Assembly (NCBI RefSeq): GCF_910592395.1
Contig: NC_088309.1
Span: 6,884,501 to 6,948,500 of the forward strand
Length of the DNA: 64,000 bases
Direction of reading: 5' to 3'
From: Lineus longissimus
Taxonomy: Eukaryota; Nemertea; Pilidiophora; Heteronemertea; Lineidae
Shown here: positions 62,863 to 64,000 of the stretch, piece after piece
How the letters are laid out: every line of letters starts with the position of its first letter
Position numbering within the stretch: position 1 is the first letter of the stretch
Notes under the pieces: model-generated
Databases searched by the model: none
What the model was told of the DNA's origin: nothing
Seen by the model: only the letters and a program-made list of their open reading frames with translations
Translations under genes and position numbers: made by a program

Positions 62863-64000
62863 TCAGCCATCATCCGCAATGCATGTGTTCACCATGTCCC
62901 GCAAGTTGGGATTCTCCATGGCAGCAGCAATTCTTTCCTTGTCGTTAATTTGCTTGTTAACTGAAAAAATACAAATTTTTAAAAAGACTTTATACCATTA
63001 ACGGGTATGTTAAGGTCAGGCTGGTCGGCAATGGTAGATTAAGAACTTTTTCTCACATAAGTGAAAATTATGAAACTTCAATTTTCTGATAAAAATACTT
63101 GAAGGAGGGCACCTAGTTCACTATCCATTGGTTCTGGGCTTGGATAAGGGCCTGGTATTAGTTTCAAGTTTCAATGCTGTCTCATTCATGTCCTAGGCTG
63201 ACTCGCACAGAACTGTCCAGGGCTGCAATGCTTCCGATTAATGTTGTGTATGTAATTTAGATTTTTTTCAACTGAATAAAGAATACTTAAACTAACAGAG
63301 ACACTGACTGCTGCGTGGTAGACTTGTATGTAGACTTATAGAATAATGCGATACTCACTATCATCCTCAGTGCTGTGGGTCCCTTTAGTGATATAAATGT
63401 CCAACTAAAAAAGAAGAAGAGCAGCTTTAATGAACACAATCAAAACATGCTAAGATACACTCACCTGATTTGTTTTTGAACCAATAGAGCTATAGAAAAT
63501 CAGATGATTTCTTGACTGCTTGTAGATTATTATTTGCAATCTTGAGTGGTATTTCTAGAAAGTCAATTCTATTGGCTCATGGATGTGTGTAATGAGATGC
63601 CTTATGGATACAGTCAGTAAAAAATTGCATTTTGCCCTAAGTGACTTGCCTAAGGTTAGGACAGTTCACACAATTTTACCACGATTGATAACCAATATTT
63701 ACCTTGTGCTTATGAGGAAGATCTCGTTCAAGTTTCACCCTCATGCATAAACCTAAAATGTGGAAAGGATATGGACAGGACTGGTAAGGTTAACACCCAC
63801 TGGATATGAGCACCCCTTTTAACCCTTGAAGCTTCCAGATGTGTTCCAGGCATTCTGGAAAAGTGATATTCTGCCATTTTGAGGTAACGTCATCATGTAC
63901 CAGATATTAAGACAGGATTCAGGAACTGCTGATAAGAGAAGTTGTACCAAACTAGTCCCGATGTATTGAACTAAAAACCAAGGCTTGCTAAACTTACCAA
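62863..64000 (-). CDS. CIAO2A: CIAO2A (FAM96A, MIP18 family), 3' exons only
   Basis: A cytosolic iron-sulfur assembly factor; with CIAO1 it targets Fe-S clusters to specific clients (CIAO2A: iron regulatory protein 1). Exons seen: the last 3 nt of one (64000-63998), 63752-63703, 63404-63359 and 62960-62863 with the stop. They encode the C-terminal about 65 residues of the DUF59 fold: [53 protein letters not shown] and [29 protein letters not shown] and [10 protein letters not shown] favour CIAO2A over CIAO2B, which has GTHASE and AAALENTHL. Phases agree at all three junctions. The 5' exons lie past the window edge. Confidence 0.9.

Noticed and set aside
1-64000. CRISPR arrays, bacterial operons, prophage or integrated virus
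   Set aside because: No direct-repeat/spacer pattern, no prokaryotic gene organisation, and no viral structural or replication genes; the only polymerase is a LINE reverse transcriptase.

Overview
The window is nuclear DNA of an animal, most likely a marine invertebrate. It is AT-rich and intron-dense, with GT-AG introns, large gaps between genes, and many short inverted-repeat elements plus a dead LINE. The genes are conserved metazoan single-copy families. A lophotrochozoan (mollusc, annelid, brachiopod or similar) fits the repeats and the divergence of the proteins, but this is inference; no lineage marker was found.

Layout: 1-9.3 kb has no recognisable gene and holds a piggyBac-like MITE. 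9.3-21.7 kb (minus) is a complete 20-exon RASA1 (p120 RasGAP), with SH2-SH3-SH2-PH-C2-RasGAP domains and one single-base frameshift in the PH domain. 22-28 kb is intergenic. 28.1-35.7 kb (plus) is an 8-exon ceramide glucosyltransferase-like gene (UGCG family) in which several residues known to matter for catalysis are replaced. 36-46.3 kb is repeat territory: a variable tandem array with two embedded palindromic MITE copies, then a dispersed repeat split by a degenerate Jockey/CR1-like retrotransposon. 46.6-48.8 kb (minus) is PHAX. 51.1-53.2 kb (plus) is a two-exon TIR adaptor of the TICAM (TRIF/TRAM) type with a C-terminal RHIM-like motif. 56.0-61.2 kb (minus) is MPHOSPH10 (11 exons). 62.9-64.0 kb (minus) is the 3' part of CIAO2A (FAM96A), whose 5' exons lie beyond the window.

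The genes do not form an operon; they are independent units. PHAX (snRNA/snoRNA export) and MPHOSPH10 (U3 snoRNP) are both in small-RNA/ribosome biogenesis, RASA1 is in receptor signalling, UGCG-like in sphingolipid synthesis and CIAO2A in cytosolic Fe-S assembly. The most interesting locus is the TICAM-like gene. It couples a TIR domain closest to vertebrate TRAM/TRIF with a candidate amyloid-type RHIM, so it could be an invertebrate TRIF-like innate immune adaptor. Exon coordinates were built by hand from splice sites, and every internal exon keeps phase except RASA1 exon 9.
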